Source: an uncultured Ruminiclostridium sp. (GTDB lineage Bacteria; Bacillota; Clostridia; Oscillospirales; Ruminococcaceae). From it: 64,000 nt of DNA. Below, piece by piece: positions 51,099 through 60,006 of this stretch (position 1 is its first letter; every line of letters begins with the position of its first letter). Position numbers and translations under genes: made by a program. Location of the stretch: positions 1 to 64,000 of the forward strand of contig CAJUQV010000002.1 of NCBI GenBank assembly GCA_910588335.1, written 5' to 3'. The notes under the pieces were generated by a model that saw only the letters and a list, made by a program, of their open reading frames with translations, had not been told where the DNA came from and ran no database searches.

Positions 51099-51170
51099 AA
51101 ATCTTTTCTTCACAGGTTTTGCATGAAAGAAACGTAAAGCGGTTTGTGATTATACGTTTTAATACAACTT

Positions 51171-51197
51171 TTTAATCAAATTGTATACTTGATTAAA
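51171..51197. repeat. Partial inverted repeat, family 2, copy 2
   Basis: TTTAATCAA and TTGATTAAA form a 9-bp stem across 9 nt. Surrounding ATTGGTATAAGG and TATACCTTTACC echo the ATACCAAT ends of copy 1. It lies in the 196-nt gap between phoH and ybeY. Confidence 0.5.
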
Positions 51198-51294
51198 GAG
51201 TGCGCATTAAGCGCTGATTTTTGGTTATTTGTATATACCTTTACCAAAGATTGGTATAAGGACAGGCAGTTGTAAAATTCAAGCGGAGGATGAA

Positions 51295-51873
51295 ATGAAC
51301 AAAAAAGATACGGAAAGAATAATAGAATTTTTGGCGGTGGCGGCTGCGGCAGGAGCGCTTGCTTGTTCGGCCGCTTGCGTTATACATAGTCTTCGCGGAA
51401 AGGAAAAGGTAAAACTTATTGTCTCCGGGAATACCAAGTCGCAGCTTTCGTCGGATTTGCTGAAAAAAATAAGAAAATGTTGTAAAGCTGCTCTCGAAGA
51501 AGAGGGAATAAATGCGTCGGCTGAAGTTTCGTTAACTGCGGTTACAAACGTGGAAATAGCAGCTCTCAATTGTGAATATCGCGGAAAAGATTCCGTAACC
51601 GACGTGCTTTCTTTTCCCATGAGTGAAAATGATGAATTCGATGTTGATCCCGAAACGAACCGGATCATTCTCGGCGATATAGTAATATCCGTCGAAAGGG
51701 CAAAAGAACAGGCGGCGGAATACGGTCACTCATTTGAAAGGGAGATATGTTTTCTCGCAACTCATTCAATGTTTCATCTTCTCGGATACGATCATGAAGT
51801 AAGCGCGGAAGAGGAAAAAATAATGTTTGACAAACAGGAAAGGGTGCTGAAAAGGCTTGGCATCGTCAGATAA
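51295..51873 (+). CDS. ybeY: Endoribonuclease YbeY with N-terminal membrane helix
   Basis: A 192-residue protein from ATG 51295 (GGAGGATGAA upstream). The zinc motif HSMFHLLGYDH (H-x3-H-x5-H) defines YbeY, a single-strand RNase for 16S/17S rRNA 3' maturation and quality control. NCEYRGKDSVTDVLSFPM is also conserved. The first 40 residues (IIEFLAVAAAAGALACSAAC then VIHSL) form a hydrophobic helix that ordinary YbeY (about 150 residues) lacks, so this version may sit on the membrane. It lies between phoH and dgkA as usual. Confidence 0.85.
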   Translation: MNKKDTERIIEFLAVAAAAGALACSAACVIHSLRGKEKVKLIVSGNTKSQLSSDLLKKIRKCCKAALEEEGINASAEVSLTAVTNVEIAALNCEYRGKDSVTDVLSFPMSENDEFDVDPETNRIILGDIVISVERAKEQAAEYGHSFEREICFLATHSMFHLLGYDHEVSAEEEKIMFDKQERVLKRLGIVR

Positions 51874-51895
51874 AGGGGTAAAAACGAGGTTTTGA

Positions 51896-52381
51896 ATGAA
51901 TAAGCGTTTCAGTTTGATAAACAGCTTTAAATGTGCTTTTAAGGGAATTTCTTTTGTAATGCGGCATGAAAGAAATATGCGCATACATATGGTTGTAGTG
52001 CTGTATGTGGCTTTCTTTTCGGCTTTTTACGATTTTACGAAAACCGAAACCGCTTTATTGATTATAACCTGCGCCTTGGTTATGATCTTTGAAATATTGA
52101 ATACTTCTATTGAGGTAATAGTGGACAAGGTTTCGCCCAAATACAGTCCTTTGGCAAAGGTTGCGAAGGACGCGGCGGCCGGCGCCGTGCTGTTGTCTGC
52201 GATTATGGCTGTTGCGGTGGGTGCGGTGCTGTTTTTTGATATAGAGCGTTTTAAGCTTATATTGCTGTTTTTAGGCGAATGGACGAATCTCCTTATGTTT
52301 ATGGGATTTTCGGCAATAGCGGTGGTATTTGTTACCTCCGGAAAAAGAAGGAATATTAAAGGAAAGATAAATAATGACTAA
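51896..52381 (+). CDS. dgkA: Diacylglycerol/undecaprenol kinase
   Basis: A 161-residue membrane protein. Family marks: SFKCAFKGISFVMRHERNMR, IFEILNTSIEVIVDKVSPKY (catalytic ENTSIE-like) and AKDAAAGAVLLSA. It has three to four membrane helices. In Firmicutes the enzyme phosphorylates undecaprenol rather than diacylglycerol; the substrate here is not provable by eye. A 22-nt gap follows ybeY, and it overlaps era by 8 nt. Confidence 0.88.
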   Translation: MNKRFSLINSFKCAFKGISFVMRHERNMRIHMVVVLYVAFFSAFYDFTKTETALLIITCALVMIFEILNTSIEVIVDKVSPKYSPLAKVAKDAAAGAVLLSAIMAVAVGAVLFFDIERFKLILLFLGEWTNLLMFMGFSAIAVVFVTSGKRRNIKGKINND

Positions 52382-53279
52382 ATCTGCTTTTATTGCGATA
52401 ACCGGACGTCCCAACGCGGGCAAATCTTCACTTATGAATTTGCTTATAGGTGAAAAAGTGGCTATTGTCAGCGAAAAGCCACAGACTACCCGCACAAGAA
52501 TAAACGGGATACTTACCGAAGGGGATACTCAATATGTTTTTATTGACACACCCGGTATACACAGACCGAGAACCAGACTTTCCGAGGAGATGGTAAAGTC
52601 CGTAAAAAACAGCATGGAGGACGTTGACGTTGCCATTTTGATGACGGACGCCACAAAGAAGCTTTCAAATACAGAGAAGGAGCTTATAGAAAGCTTTAAG
52701 TCAAGAAAGCTCAGTGTGATACTGCTGATAAACAAGGTGGATCTTGTAAGGGACAAGTCGGAGCTTTTATCTGTAATTGACGGGTTTTCAAAGCTTTACG
52801 ACTTTTCGGAGGTAATCCCGATAAGCGTAAAAAATCGTATAAACACAGAGCTTATTCTCCCTGCCGTGGACAAGTTTTCCAAAGAATCTCCCCATTTTTT
52901 CCCGGACGATCTGCCCACGGATCAGCCCGAAAAAATATGGCTTGCCGAAATAGTAAGAGAAAAAATACTTCGTACAATGTGGGAGGAAATTCCTCATGGT
53001 GTGGCTGTGCAGATCGAAAGTCTTGATGAAACAAAAACCAACAAGGGCGAGGATATAGTAGATTTGGGTGTGGTTATAATCTGTGAAAAGGCTTCTCATA
53101 AGGGTATGCTTATTGGAAAACAGGGGGCAATGCTCAAAAAAATCGGTTCCATAGCGAGAGTTGATTTAGAAGAATACTTTGAAAGAAAAGTAAATATGAA
53201 ATTATGGGTAAAAGTAAAGGACGACTGGCGCAACAAAGAGGCTTTTATTCTTGAAATGGGATTGGGAGCCGATGACTGA
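52374..53279 (+). CDS. era: GTPase Era
   Basis: A 301-residue protein. G1 is GRPNAGKSS (residues 11-19), G3 DTPGIHRP, G4 NKVD, and the C-terminal KH domain includes LIGKQGAMLKKIGSIAR. Era binds 16S rRNA and helps assemble the 30S subunit. Gene order ybeY-dgkA-era-recO is the common Firmicute one; its stop overlaps recO by 1 nt (TGATG). Confidence 0.95.
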   Translation: MTKSAFIAITGRPNAGKSSLMNLLIGEKVAIVSEKPQTTRTRINGILTEGDTQYVFIDTPGIHRPRTRLSEEMVKSVKNSMEDVDVAILMTDATKKLSNTEKELIESFKSRKLSVILLINKVDLVRDKSELLSVIDGFSKLYDFSEVIPISVKNRINTELILPAVDKFSKESPHFFPDDLPTDQPEKIWLAEIVREKILRTMWEEIPHGVAVQIESLDETKTNKGEDIVDLGVVIICEKASHKGMLIGKQGAMLKKIGSIARVDLEEYFERKVNMKLWVKVKDDWRNKEAFILEMGLGADD

Positions 53280-54028
53280 TGCTTGTTACAGTTGAAGGAA
53301 TTGTTGTTGGGAAGCGGGATATAGGAGAAAACAACTGTTTTTTGGATATTCTGACGGATAAATACGGTGTTATTGAAGCGACCGCACATGGAGTAAAAAA
53401 GGTTAACAGCAGGAATGCTCCGTCGGTGGGGTTGTTTTCGTATTCAAAATTTTGTTTTAATAAGACAAATCTTCACTATTCCATAAACAGCGCGGAACCA
53501 ATATGCAGTTTTTTCGGACTGTCTTCCGATTTGAAAAAATTCAGTCTTGCCGTATATCTTGCCGACATAATAAAATACACATCCACCGCCGAACAAAGCG
53601 GGGAGGATATTCTGCGTTTTTTCGCAATAACACTTTACAGGCTTGAAAGAGAAAACTCTGACTGTGAGATAATAAAGGGGGCTTTTGAGTTCAGGGTAGC
53701 CTCAATGTTGGGTTTTCTGCCGGATCTGAGAGCATGTCGTGAATGTGGAAGATATCTTAACGGGCAAATGTATTTTTCTTTAGAAAAAAATAATCTCATA
53801 TGTGGGGAATGTGTGGAAGAGACGGAGGAAGATGAGGAGCTTAAGCCGCTTTTGCCGGATCTTTTGCATACAATGCGGTTTGTGCTTTATTCTTCCCTGA
53901 AAAAGCTGTACGGTTTTACCCTTAAGGGTGAAACAAGAGCGGAATTTTCGGTTTTTGCGGAAGAATACCTGCTCACGCAGCTTGGAAGAGGCTTTAAAAC
54001 ATTGGATTATTATAAAAATTTACGGTAA
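53279..54028 (+). CDS. recO: DNA repair protein RecO
   Basis: A 249-residue protein. OB fold at the N terminus (VEGIVVGKRDIGENNCFLDI), central helices, and a zinc ribbon CRECGRYL...CGEC near residues 148-182. RecO loads RecA with RecR in recombination repair. It starts within the Era stop, showing translational coupling. Confidence 0.92.
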   Translation: MLVTVEGIVVGKRDIGENNCFLDILTDKYGVIEATAHGVKKVNSRNAPSVGLFSYSKFCFNKTNLHYSINSAEPICSFFGLSSDLKKFSLAVYLADIIKYTSTAEQSGEDILRFFAITLYRLERENSDCEIIKGAFEFRVASMLGFLPDLRACRECGRYLNGQMYFSLEKNNLICGECVEETEEDEELKPLLPDLLHTMRFVLYSSLKKLYGFTLKGETRAEFSVFAEEYLLTQLGRGFKTLDYYKNLR

Positions 54029-54072
54029 AAACAGTTTTACAGAGCTGTATAATGAAAAGGAATATTCAAAAA

Positions 54073-56451
54073 ATGAAAAAAGAATATATTAAATTGGAAC
54101 TTGACAAAGTTCTCGCGCTTCTTTCGGAGGAAGCGTGGAGTAACGAATGCAGGGAACAGTGTCTTGAAATCGAACCTGTTTTTGATTTGGAGGAATGCGG
54201 AAAGCTGCTTCGCAAAACCGACGACGCTTTTGTTTTGTCCGGAAAATTCGGCACCCCACGTTTCAGCAATATAAAAAATGTATGCGGAATCGTAAAAAGG
54301 GCGTCGGACGGAGCCGTGCTTTCTTTGATGGAGCTGTTGGATGTTGCTGCTGTGTTAAGGGAAATATCCGGCCTTTGCTCATGGTATTCCCAATGTTCGG
54401 GAACGGAAAGCAGCCTTAACGAATACTTTGATCTCCTTGTTCCCGATAAAAGCTTAGAAGAAGCTATTGACAACGCCATTCTTTCGGAGGAAGAGATTTC
54501 CGACAGCGCCAGTCCGGAGCTGTCCCGTATACGCCGATCAATTGCCCGTCAGGGAGCAAGCATAAGGGAGCAGCTCAACAAGCTGATAAAAAACAAGGAT
54601 ACTCAGAAATATCTTCAGGAAAGCTTGATAACCCAGCGGGACGGACGTTTTGTGGTACCCGTAAAAGTTGAGCATAAAAGTGAGATAAACGGCCTTGTAC
54701 ATGACGTATCCTCCAGCGGCGCCACACTTTTTATCGAACCGATAAGCGTTGTTGAAGCGAATAACGAGATACGTGTGCTTGAAGCGCAGGAGCAGGCGGA
54801 AATCGAGCGTATAATAAGAAGCTTAAGCGGACGTGTGGGCGAGCGTGCCGAAGATATCAGAACGGGGTATGAAAACGCTTTGAAATTAGAGCTTTTTTTT
54901 GCTAAAGCTAATCTTGGCGCAAAAATGAAGGCCTCCTGTCCTGAGCTTACGGAACAGCCTATGTTGTTTTTAAACAAAGCCAGGCATCCTCTTCTTGACA
55001 GGGATACCGCCGTACCTGTTACGATTGAGTTGGGAACGAATTATAGCTGTCTTATAATCACCGGTCCCAATACCGGCGGAAAGACAGTTTCCATAAAAAC
55101 CGCGGGGCTGCTCACGCTCATGACCATGTGCGGTCTCATGATCCCCGCATCTGACGGCAGCAAAGTAGGCATTTTCTCGGATATACGGGTGGACATAGGA
55201 GACGAACAGAGCATCGAGCAGAGCTTATCTACATTCTCATCGCATATGAATAATATAATCAGTATTTTAAAAAGCTGCGGTCCAAAGTCGCTGATTCTTT
55301 TGGACGAGCTGGGTTCGGGCACCGATCCGGTGGAGGGCGCGGCTTTGGCGGTTTCTGTGCTGAAAACGCTTAAAAATAACGGCTGCTTTATAATTGCCAC
55401 CACTCACTATCAGGAAGTAAAAATGTTTGCTCTGGAGGAGATGGGAGTTGAAAATGCCTGCTGCGAATTCGACGTTGCTACTTTAAAACCCACATATAAG
55501 CTTATAATCGGCGTTCCGGGAAAATCAAACGCTTTTGCCATCGTAAAACGCTTGGGAATGAGCGAGGATATAATAAAGAGCGCCGAGGCTCTTGTCAGCG
55601 ATGAGAATAAGCATTTTGAACGGGTCGTTGAAGATCTGGAAAAATCGAGACAGGAACTTGAACAGCTAAAGGCTGACATATCCGAAGAAAAGAAAAAAAC
55701 AAAGCAGCTTACGGAACAGATCGAAAAGGAAAGGATCGAAGCAGAAAAGGCAAAAGAATTTGAGATTTCCAAGGCGCGGGAAAAGGCGATGAGTATTGTG
55801 GAGGAGGTGCGTTTTGAAGCGGATCTTCTTATGGAAAATCTTGAAAAGCTGCGCAAGGAAAAGGAAGCGGCGGATTTTGCGGAAAAGGTTAAAAGTTCAC
55901 GTTCAAAGGTGAATACCGCTTTGAATAAAATGTATGATACCGCCAATCCCGTTTCCGAAAGAAAAACCGACAACTATAAACTGCCGCGTCCGCTGAAGCT
56001 GAATGACAGGGTAAGACTTACCGATATTGACAAGGTTGGGACTTTGGTTTCTTTGCCGGATAATTCGGGGAATTGCTTCGTAATGGTGGGAATACTCAGA
56101 ACAAAAACAAACGTAAGCAATTTGAAATTGGAGGAGGAAAAGAAAAACACTTCCGCTCCGGTAAAGGGAAGTGTAAAAAAACAGATTCAATCAAACGCCA
56201 CCAGAAGCTCCGGTATGGAAGTAGACATAAGAGGAAAAACCGCCGACGAGGGTATTATGGATGTGGAAAGCTTTTTGGATAGTTGTATCCTCAGCGGTCT
56301 GAAAATAGTAACAATTATTCACGGAAAGGGAACCGGTGTTTTAAGAGAAGCTGTGCATCGTTATCTTAAGCAGTGCAAGTTTGTTAAAAGTTATCGCCTC
56401 GGCGTTTACGGCGAAGGAGAGGCGGGAGTTACCGTAGTTGAGTTAAAATAA
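54073..56451 (+). CDS. mutS2: Endonuclease MutS2
   Basis: A 792-residue protein from ATG 54073 (AAAAGGAATATTC upstream; the earlier ATG lacks a site). The ATPase has Walker A GPNTGGKT, signature STFSSHMNNIIS, and Walker B LILLDELGSGTDP. A long coiled coil follows (about 500-620), and a C-terminal Smr domain (VDIRGKTADEGIMDVESFLD, then IIHGKGTGVLREAVHRYL) with the HGKGTG nuclease signature. MutS2 acts on ribosome collisions or recombination intermediates rather than mismatches. It closes the phoH to mutS2 run. Confidence 0.93.
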   Translation: MKKEYIKLELDKVLALLSEEAWSNECREQCLEIEPVFDLEECGKLLRKTDDAFVLSGKFGTPRFSNIKNVCGIVKRASDGAVLSLMELLDVAAVLREISGLCSWYSQCSGTESSLNEYFDLLVPDKSLEEAIDNAILSEEEISDSASPELSRIRRSIARQGASIREQLNKLIKNKDTQKYLQESLITQRDGRFVVPVKVEHKSEINGLVHDVSSSGATLFIEPISVVEANNEIRVLEAQEQAEIERIIRSLSGRVGERAEDIRTGYENALKLELFFAKANLGAKMKASCPELTEQPMLFLNKARHPLLDRDTAVPVTIELGTNYSCLIITGPNTGGKTVSIKTAGLLTLMTMCGLMIPASDGSKVGIFSDIRVDIGDEQSIEQSLSTFSSHMNNIISILKSCGPKSLILLDELGSGTDPVEGAALAVSVLKTLKNNGCFIIATTHYQEVKMFALEEMGVENACCEFDVATLKPTYKLIIGVPGKSNAFAIVKRLGMSEDIIKSAEALVSDENKHFERVVEDLEKSRQELEQLKADISEEKKKTKQLTEQIEKERIEAEKAKEFEISKAREKAMSIVEEVRFEADLLMENLEKLRKEKEAADFAEKVKSSRSKVNTALNKMYDTANPVSERKTDNYKLPRPLKLNDRVRLTDIDKVGTLVSLPDNSGNCFVMVGILRTKTNVSNLKLEEEKKNTSAPVKGSVKKQIQSNATRSSGMEVDIRGKTADEGIMDVESFLDSCILSGLKIVTIIHGKGTGVLREAVHRYLKQCKFVKSYRLGVYGEGEAGVTVVELK

Positions 56452-56461
56452 TTTTTATTTG

Positions 56462-56504
56462 AACCCGTCCACATAGACATGTGTCGTTTATATGCGGACG
56501 GGTT
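56462..56504 (+). terminator. Terminator after mutS2
   Basis: AACCCGTCC pairs with GGACGGGTT; the loop holds ACATAGACATGTGT with some extra pairing. It sits 10 nt past the mutS2 stop, between convergent genes. Confidence 0.7.
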
Positions 56505-56617
56505 TATACTATTTGCAAATCATTTTACAGACAAAAAATTTGGACAGTTTTGCAAATATTGTTTTGGGAATGAGTCTTAGTTAATATATTTTTCAATTGA
56601 TATGTTGAGAATCGGTA

Positions 56618-57616
56618 TTATAATTTTAAACTTGCCACCGCATTCAAAGAGCTGTCCGCAATGTTTCCCGCGAGATATTCGTAATAACCCTGACTTCCTA
56701 TCATGGCGGCGTTGTCTCCGCAAAGCGAGATAGGAGGAATGTACAGCTTCATACCATGGAGATCTGCCTGCTTGGTCAACGTTTCCCTGAGTCCGCTGTT
56801 GGCGGCAACTCCGCCGGCTAATGTTATTGTTTTATATCCGTTGTCCAAAGCGGCTCTTATAAATTTTGAGGTGAGTATATCGCACGCGGTGTGCTGAAAG
56901 CTTGCCGCAAGATCGTTTACGTTAATATCTTCTCCTTTTTGTTCGGCGTTGTGAACAAGATTTATAACTGCGGTTTTAAGTCCTGAAAAGCTGAAATCGT
57001 AAGGATTTTCTGTTTTTGGTATCGGCAGCTTATAGCGTTTGCTGTCTCCAAGTTTGGCGGCTTTATCAACGTGAATTCCTCCGGGATAGGGAAAACCCAT
57101 GGAACGCGCCGCTTTGTCGAAAGCTTCCCCCGCCGCGTCGTCAAGGGTCTTGCCGATGGTTTCAAACTTAGTGTAATCATTTACCTTAATGATATGGGAA
57201 TGTCCTCCGCTTGCAACCAGGCACAAATAAGGCGGCTCAAGCTCACTGTGAGCTATATAGTTTGCTGCGATATGCCCTTTTATATGATGTACGGGAATAA
57301 GGGGCTTGTTTATTGCCAGCGCAAGGCTTTTGGCAAAATTCACCCCCACAAGCAGGGCGCCTATAAGCCCCGGAGCGTAGGTAACTGCGACAGCATCACA
57401 GTCGGAAAGTCTGAGCCCCGCTTGTAATAGCGCTTCGTCGCATACTCCTGCTATATTTTCACAATGCCTTCTTGAAGCTATTTCAGGCACAACTCCGCCG
57501 TAAAGTTTATGTTCGTCTATCTGAGTAGCCACTATGCTTGAAACGATATTCCGGCCGTCTTTTACCACTGCGCAGGCGGTTTCATCACAGGATGATTCTA
57601 TTGCGAGTATTTTCAT
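56618..57616 (-). CDS. tsaD: tRNA N6-adenosine threonylcarbamoyltransferase TsaD
   Basis: A 332-residue protein that transfers threonylcarbamoyl to A37 of ANN-decoding tRNAs with TsaB/E. Family marks: AIESSCDETACAVV, GGVVPEIASRRHCENI, the metal-binding PVHHIKGHIAANY, and ASGGHSHIIKV with the AGGVAANSGLRE loop. Length is normal. It is convergent with mutS2 and divergent from the EAL gene. Confidence 0.95.
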   Translation of the reverse strand: MKILAIESSCDETACAVVKDGRNIVSSIVATQIDEHKLYGGVVPEIASRRHCENIAGVCDEALLQAGLRLSDCDAVAVTYAPGLIGALLVGVNFAKSLALAINKPLIPVHHIKGHIAANYIAHSELEPPYLCLVASGGHSHIIKVNDYTKFETIGKTLDDAAGEAFDKAARSMGFPYPGGIHVDKAAKLGDSKRYKLPIPKTENPYDFSFSGLKTAVINLVHNAEQKGEDINVNDLAASFQHTACDILTSKFIRAALDNGYKTITLAGGVAANSGLRETLTKQADLHGMKLYIPPISLCGDNAAMIGSQGYYEYLAGNIADSSLNAVASLKL

Positions 57617-57953
57617 AATTTTTCAGGTTTCCTTTATTATCAATGTTTTTAGCGATAATTTCCGGGATTCTTGTCAGTAAATTTATCGTATGTAACAACT
57701 TATTTATATTATAAGTCTAAAGCTAAATAATTACAACCATTATAGCATTTTTATACATCATTGTCAATTATTAAAATTCGGAAAATTATTTATATATTTT
57801 CACTATCCATGTTTTTTTTTATTTAGTTACAGCAAATTTTGTTAAAATATACAAATTCTTTTGTCATTCAAAAAATAATTTTATTTTGGACTTGCACTCA
57901 TAATATAAATGTGATAAAATAAATAGCGATTTAAATTATAGGACGGTAACAAA
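57617..57953. promoter_or_regulatory. Divergent promoter region of tsaD and the EAL-HDOD gene
   Basis: AT-rich 337 nt without a gene. Minus promoter: TTGACA (57767-57762), 17-nt spacer, TATAAT (57744-57739), leaving a leader of about 120 nt before tsaD. Plus promoter: TTGCAC (57892-57897), 17-nt spacer, TAAAAT (57915-57920), 33 nt before the EAL start. No other structure seen. Confidence 0.6.
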
Positions 57954-59168
57954 ATGAACAGCTATTTTGCCAAGCAGCCGATTCTTGATTTAGACGGCGA
58001 AACTTATGGGTATGAATTATTATATAGAAACAATACGGGAACACGTTCTTATGACGGTATTGACGGGGATAAATCCACTGCGGGCGTAATAAACAGCGTA
58101 TTTTTTGAAGATAATTACAATAAAGTGCTTCATGGAAAAATGGCCTTTTTGAATTTTACCGAAAATTTACTTCTTGAAAAAACCGCTCTTCTTTTGCCAA
58201 AAGAACAGGTAGTTATTGAGATCTTGGAAAGTGTAATTGCGTCTGATGAAATCTTGGAACGGTGCGCGGAGCTTATTGAAAACGGATATCTTATTGCTCT
58301 TGACGATTATGTGTATTCTTATCAAACCGCCCCTTTGCTTGATTATTGCGATATAGTAAAGATTGATTTCAGAATCGACAAGGACGATATTGAATATACG
58401 GCTTCAAGATGCAGAGAAATGGGGAAAATAATACTTGCCGAAAAAATTGAGACAAATAAGGATGCGGAATACGCAAAAAGCTTAGGCTGTACGCTTATGC
58501 AGGGGTATTATTTTGCTCAGCCGTTTATAATGGTAGGCAATGCCTACAGTCCCATGGCGGTAACCTTCTCCCGGCTTATAACCGCGCTTCGGAAAAAAGA
58601 CGACGCAGATATTGACGAACTTACCGAAATATTGTCCCGTGATCCTTTTATGACTGCCAAGCTGCTTCATCTTGTAAATGCAATACGCTCAGATATGTCA
58701 TCTCACATAAGTTCCGTAAAACAGGCTTTGGTGATGATCGGAATACGAAAGCTCAATGACTGGATATACCTTTTGGGGCTGCAAAGTCTTTCTCCCGGCG
58801 ACCCGGAGGAAAGAGTAAAGGAGGCGCTTTTCAGAGCGTTTTTTTGCAGCAGTATCTGCAATTTAATATACAGTGATCCCAATATGTCTGATGAAATGTA
58901 TCTTATGGGATTGATGTCAGTTGTAGTAGTGCATCATGATGAGGATACGCTTAATGAAATGGGACTCTCGAAGAGTATAAAAGAAGCCCTTATGGACAGA
59001 AAAGGTTTTTACGGTGATGTTTTTACTCTTGTGATCAATTATGAACAGGCTAACTGGGATGGAGTCGATATGTTTGTGGAAAAATACGGAACCGATTCCG
59101 ATACTTTGTATAACATATACATGGAATGTTCAAAAAAAGTTGACGGTATATTTGAACTTCTCATATAA
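57954..59168 (+). CDS. EAL-HDOD signalling protein (YuxH-like)
   Basis: A 404-residue protein. The EAL domain spans about residues 1-200 with the phosphodiesterase motif reading EILES where EAL is expected, LDDYVYSY, KIDF and AEKIET, QGYYFAQP. Several catalytic positions are changed, so c-di-GMP hydrolysis is doubtful and binding is more likely. An HDOD domain follows at about 205-400. This YuxH arrangement is frequent in Firmicutes. GGACGGTAAC precedes the start. Confidence 0.85.
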   Translation: MNSYFAKQPILDLDGETYGYELLYRNNTGTRSYDGIDGDKSTAGVINSVFFEDNYNKVLHGKMAFLNFTENLLLEKTALLLPKEQVVIEILESVIASDEILERCAELIENGYLIALDDYVYSYQTAPLLDYCDIVKIDFRIDKDDIEYTASRCREMGKIILAEKIETNKDAEYAKSLGCTLMQGYYFAQPFIMVGNAYSPMAVTFSRLITALRKKDDADIDELTEILSRDPFMTAKLLHLVNAIRSDMSSHISSVKQALVMIGIRKLNDWIYLLGLQSLSPGDPEERVKEALFRAFFCSSICNLIYSDPNMSDEMYLMGLMSVVVVHHDEDTLNEMGLSKSIKEALMDRKGFYGDVFTLVINYEQANWDGVDMFVEKYGTDSDTLYNIYMECSKKVDGIFELLI

Positions 59169-59295
59169 AATAAGAACCTCTCTTCACAAATTTTGCCGAA
59201 AGGACGCGAGCGATATCTTGCGATGACAGGCAGTAAACATAAAAATTCATGGAAAAAAGGTAATTTTCAAAACGCCGTTGAAAAGTTTAAAAGAT

Positions 59296-59325
59296 AAGGA
59301 AGCCTGAAAAATGGCTTCCTTTATT
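59296..59325 (+). terminator. Terminator after the EAL-HDOD gene
   Basis: AAGGAAGCC pairs with GGCTTCCTT across 8 nt; a weak T tract TATTAT follows. Confidence 0.6.
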
Positions 59326-59374
59326 ATAATGATTTTTATATAAGTTACTCTTAGCAGTAAAAAAATTTAAAGCG

Positions 59375-59776
59375 TTAATTGTTATTTCTGTCATTGGTTA
59401 TAGCGTCAAAATAAATTTCCGAAAGACAATTGAAAAGTGATTTTTTATCCCTGGCAATCAATCCTCTTCCGTTAAAGATTCTTCTTGCGTCTTTCAAAAG
59501 ATCCATGGCTCTGTCAATATCTTCGCTTTCTTCGGATGCTTTATGCAAAAATCTTTCCTCACTGTCCAAAATAAGGCTTTGATTTTCATCCAATAAGAAT
59601 TCTCTGCTGACTTCAAGTTCGTCGCAGATTTTTTTCATTATTATATCTCGCGGATTTCTCGCACCGGAAAGATAATTTGCGAGAGCGCGGTAGGTTATCC
59701 CAAGTTTATCCGCAAACTCGGTTTTTTTCCAGTTTTTTCTTCTTAAAAGTATCTCAACCTTATCACTGAAGTTCAA
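59375..59776 (-). CDS. XRE-family regulator (autoregulated)
   Basis: A 133-residue protein read from TTG 59776: AAGGAAGGGGAAG lies inside a longer ATG frame and fits this TTG. Helix-turn-helix at about residues 12-60 (KTEFADKLGITYRALANYLS then GARNPRDIIMKK). The C-terminal RRIFNGRGLIARDKKSLFNC is like tails of phage-type regulators. Three GTTCAC/GTGAAC repeats overlap its promoter, so it probably represses its own gene. Neighbour argG is read away from it. Confidence 0.78.
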   Translation of the reverse strand: MNFSDKVEILLRRKNWKKTEFADKLGITYRALANYLSGARNPRDIIMKKICDELEVSREFLLDENQSLILDSEERFLHKASEESEDIDRAMDLLKDARRIFNGRGLIARDKKSLFNCLSEIYFDAITNDRNNN

Positions 59777-59809
59777 TTTTAACTTCCCCTTCCTTTTCAA
59801 AAAAGCACC

Positions 59810-59849
59810 GTTCACTTAATATTATAATGGTGAACAAGTGAACAGTCAA
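59810..59849 (-). promoter_or_regulatory. Promoter with three GTTCAC half-sites
   Basis: Minus strand TTGACT (59849-59844), 17-nt spacer, TATAAT (59826-59821). GTTCAC/GTGAAC units lie at 59838-59843, 59830-59835 and 59810-59815, covering the spacer and the start site, as expected for an XRE operator. Confidence 0.65.
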
Positions 59850-59886
59850 CACATTTTTTAAAAAATTCGTAAAATTCAAAAAAATT

Positions 59887-59932
59887 CATATAATATTCAC
59901 TATTTTATGAATATTATACATTTATGTGAATA
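59887..59932 (+). promoter_or_regulatory. Candidate ArgR (ARG-box) region before argG
   Basis: Repeated TGAAT/ATTCA half-sites, including TATGAATATTATACATTTA and a nearby GTGAATAA, resemble ARG boxes. They end 8 nt before the -35 box of argG. Confidence 0.4.
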
Positions 59933-59939
59933 AAAACAC

Positions 59940-59967
59940 TTGACATTATAAAAAAAAGCTGTATAAT
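59940..59967 (+). promoter_or_regulatory. Promoter of argG
   Basis: TTGACA (59940-59945), 16-nt spacer, TATAAT (59962-59967), about 39 nt before the argG ATG. Confidence 0.7.
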
Positions 59968-60006
59968 TGAAGAAAAGGAAAAAAACGTAAAAAAGGAGCT
60001 GTTATT

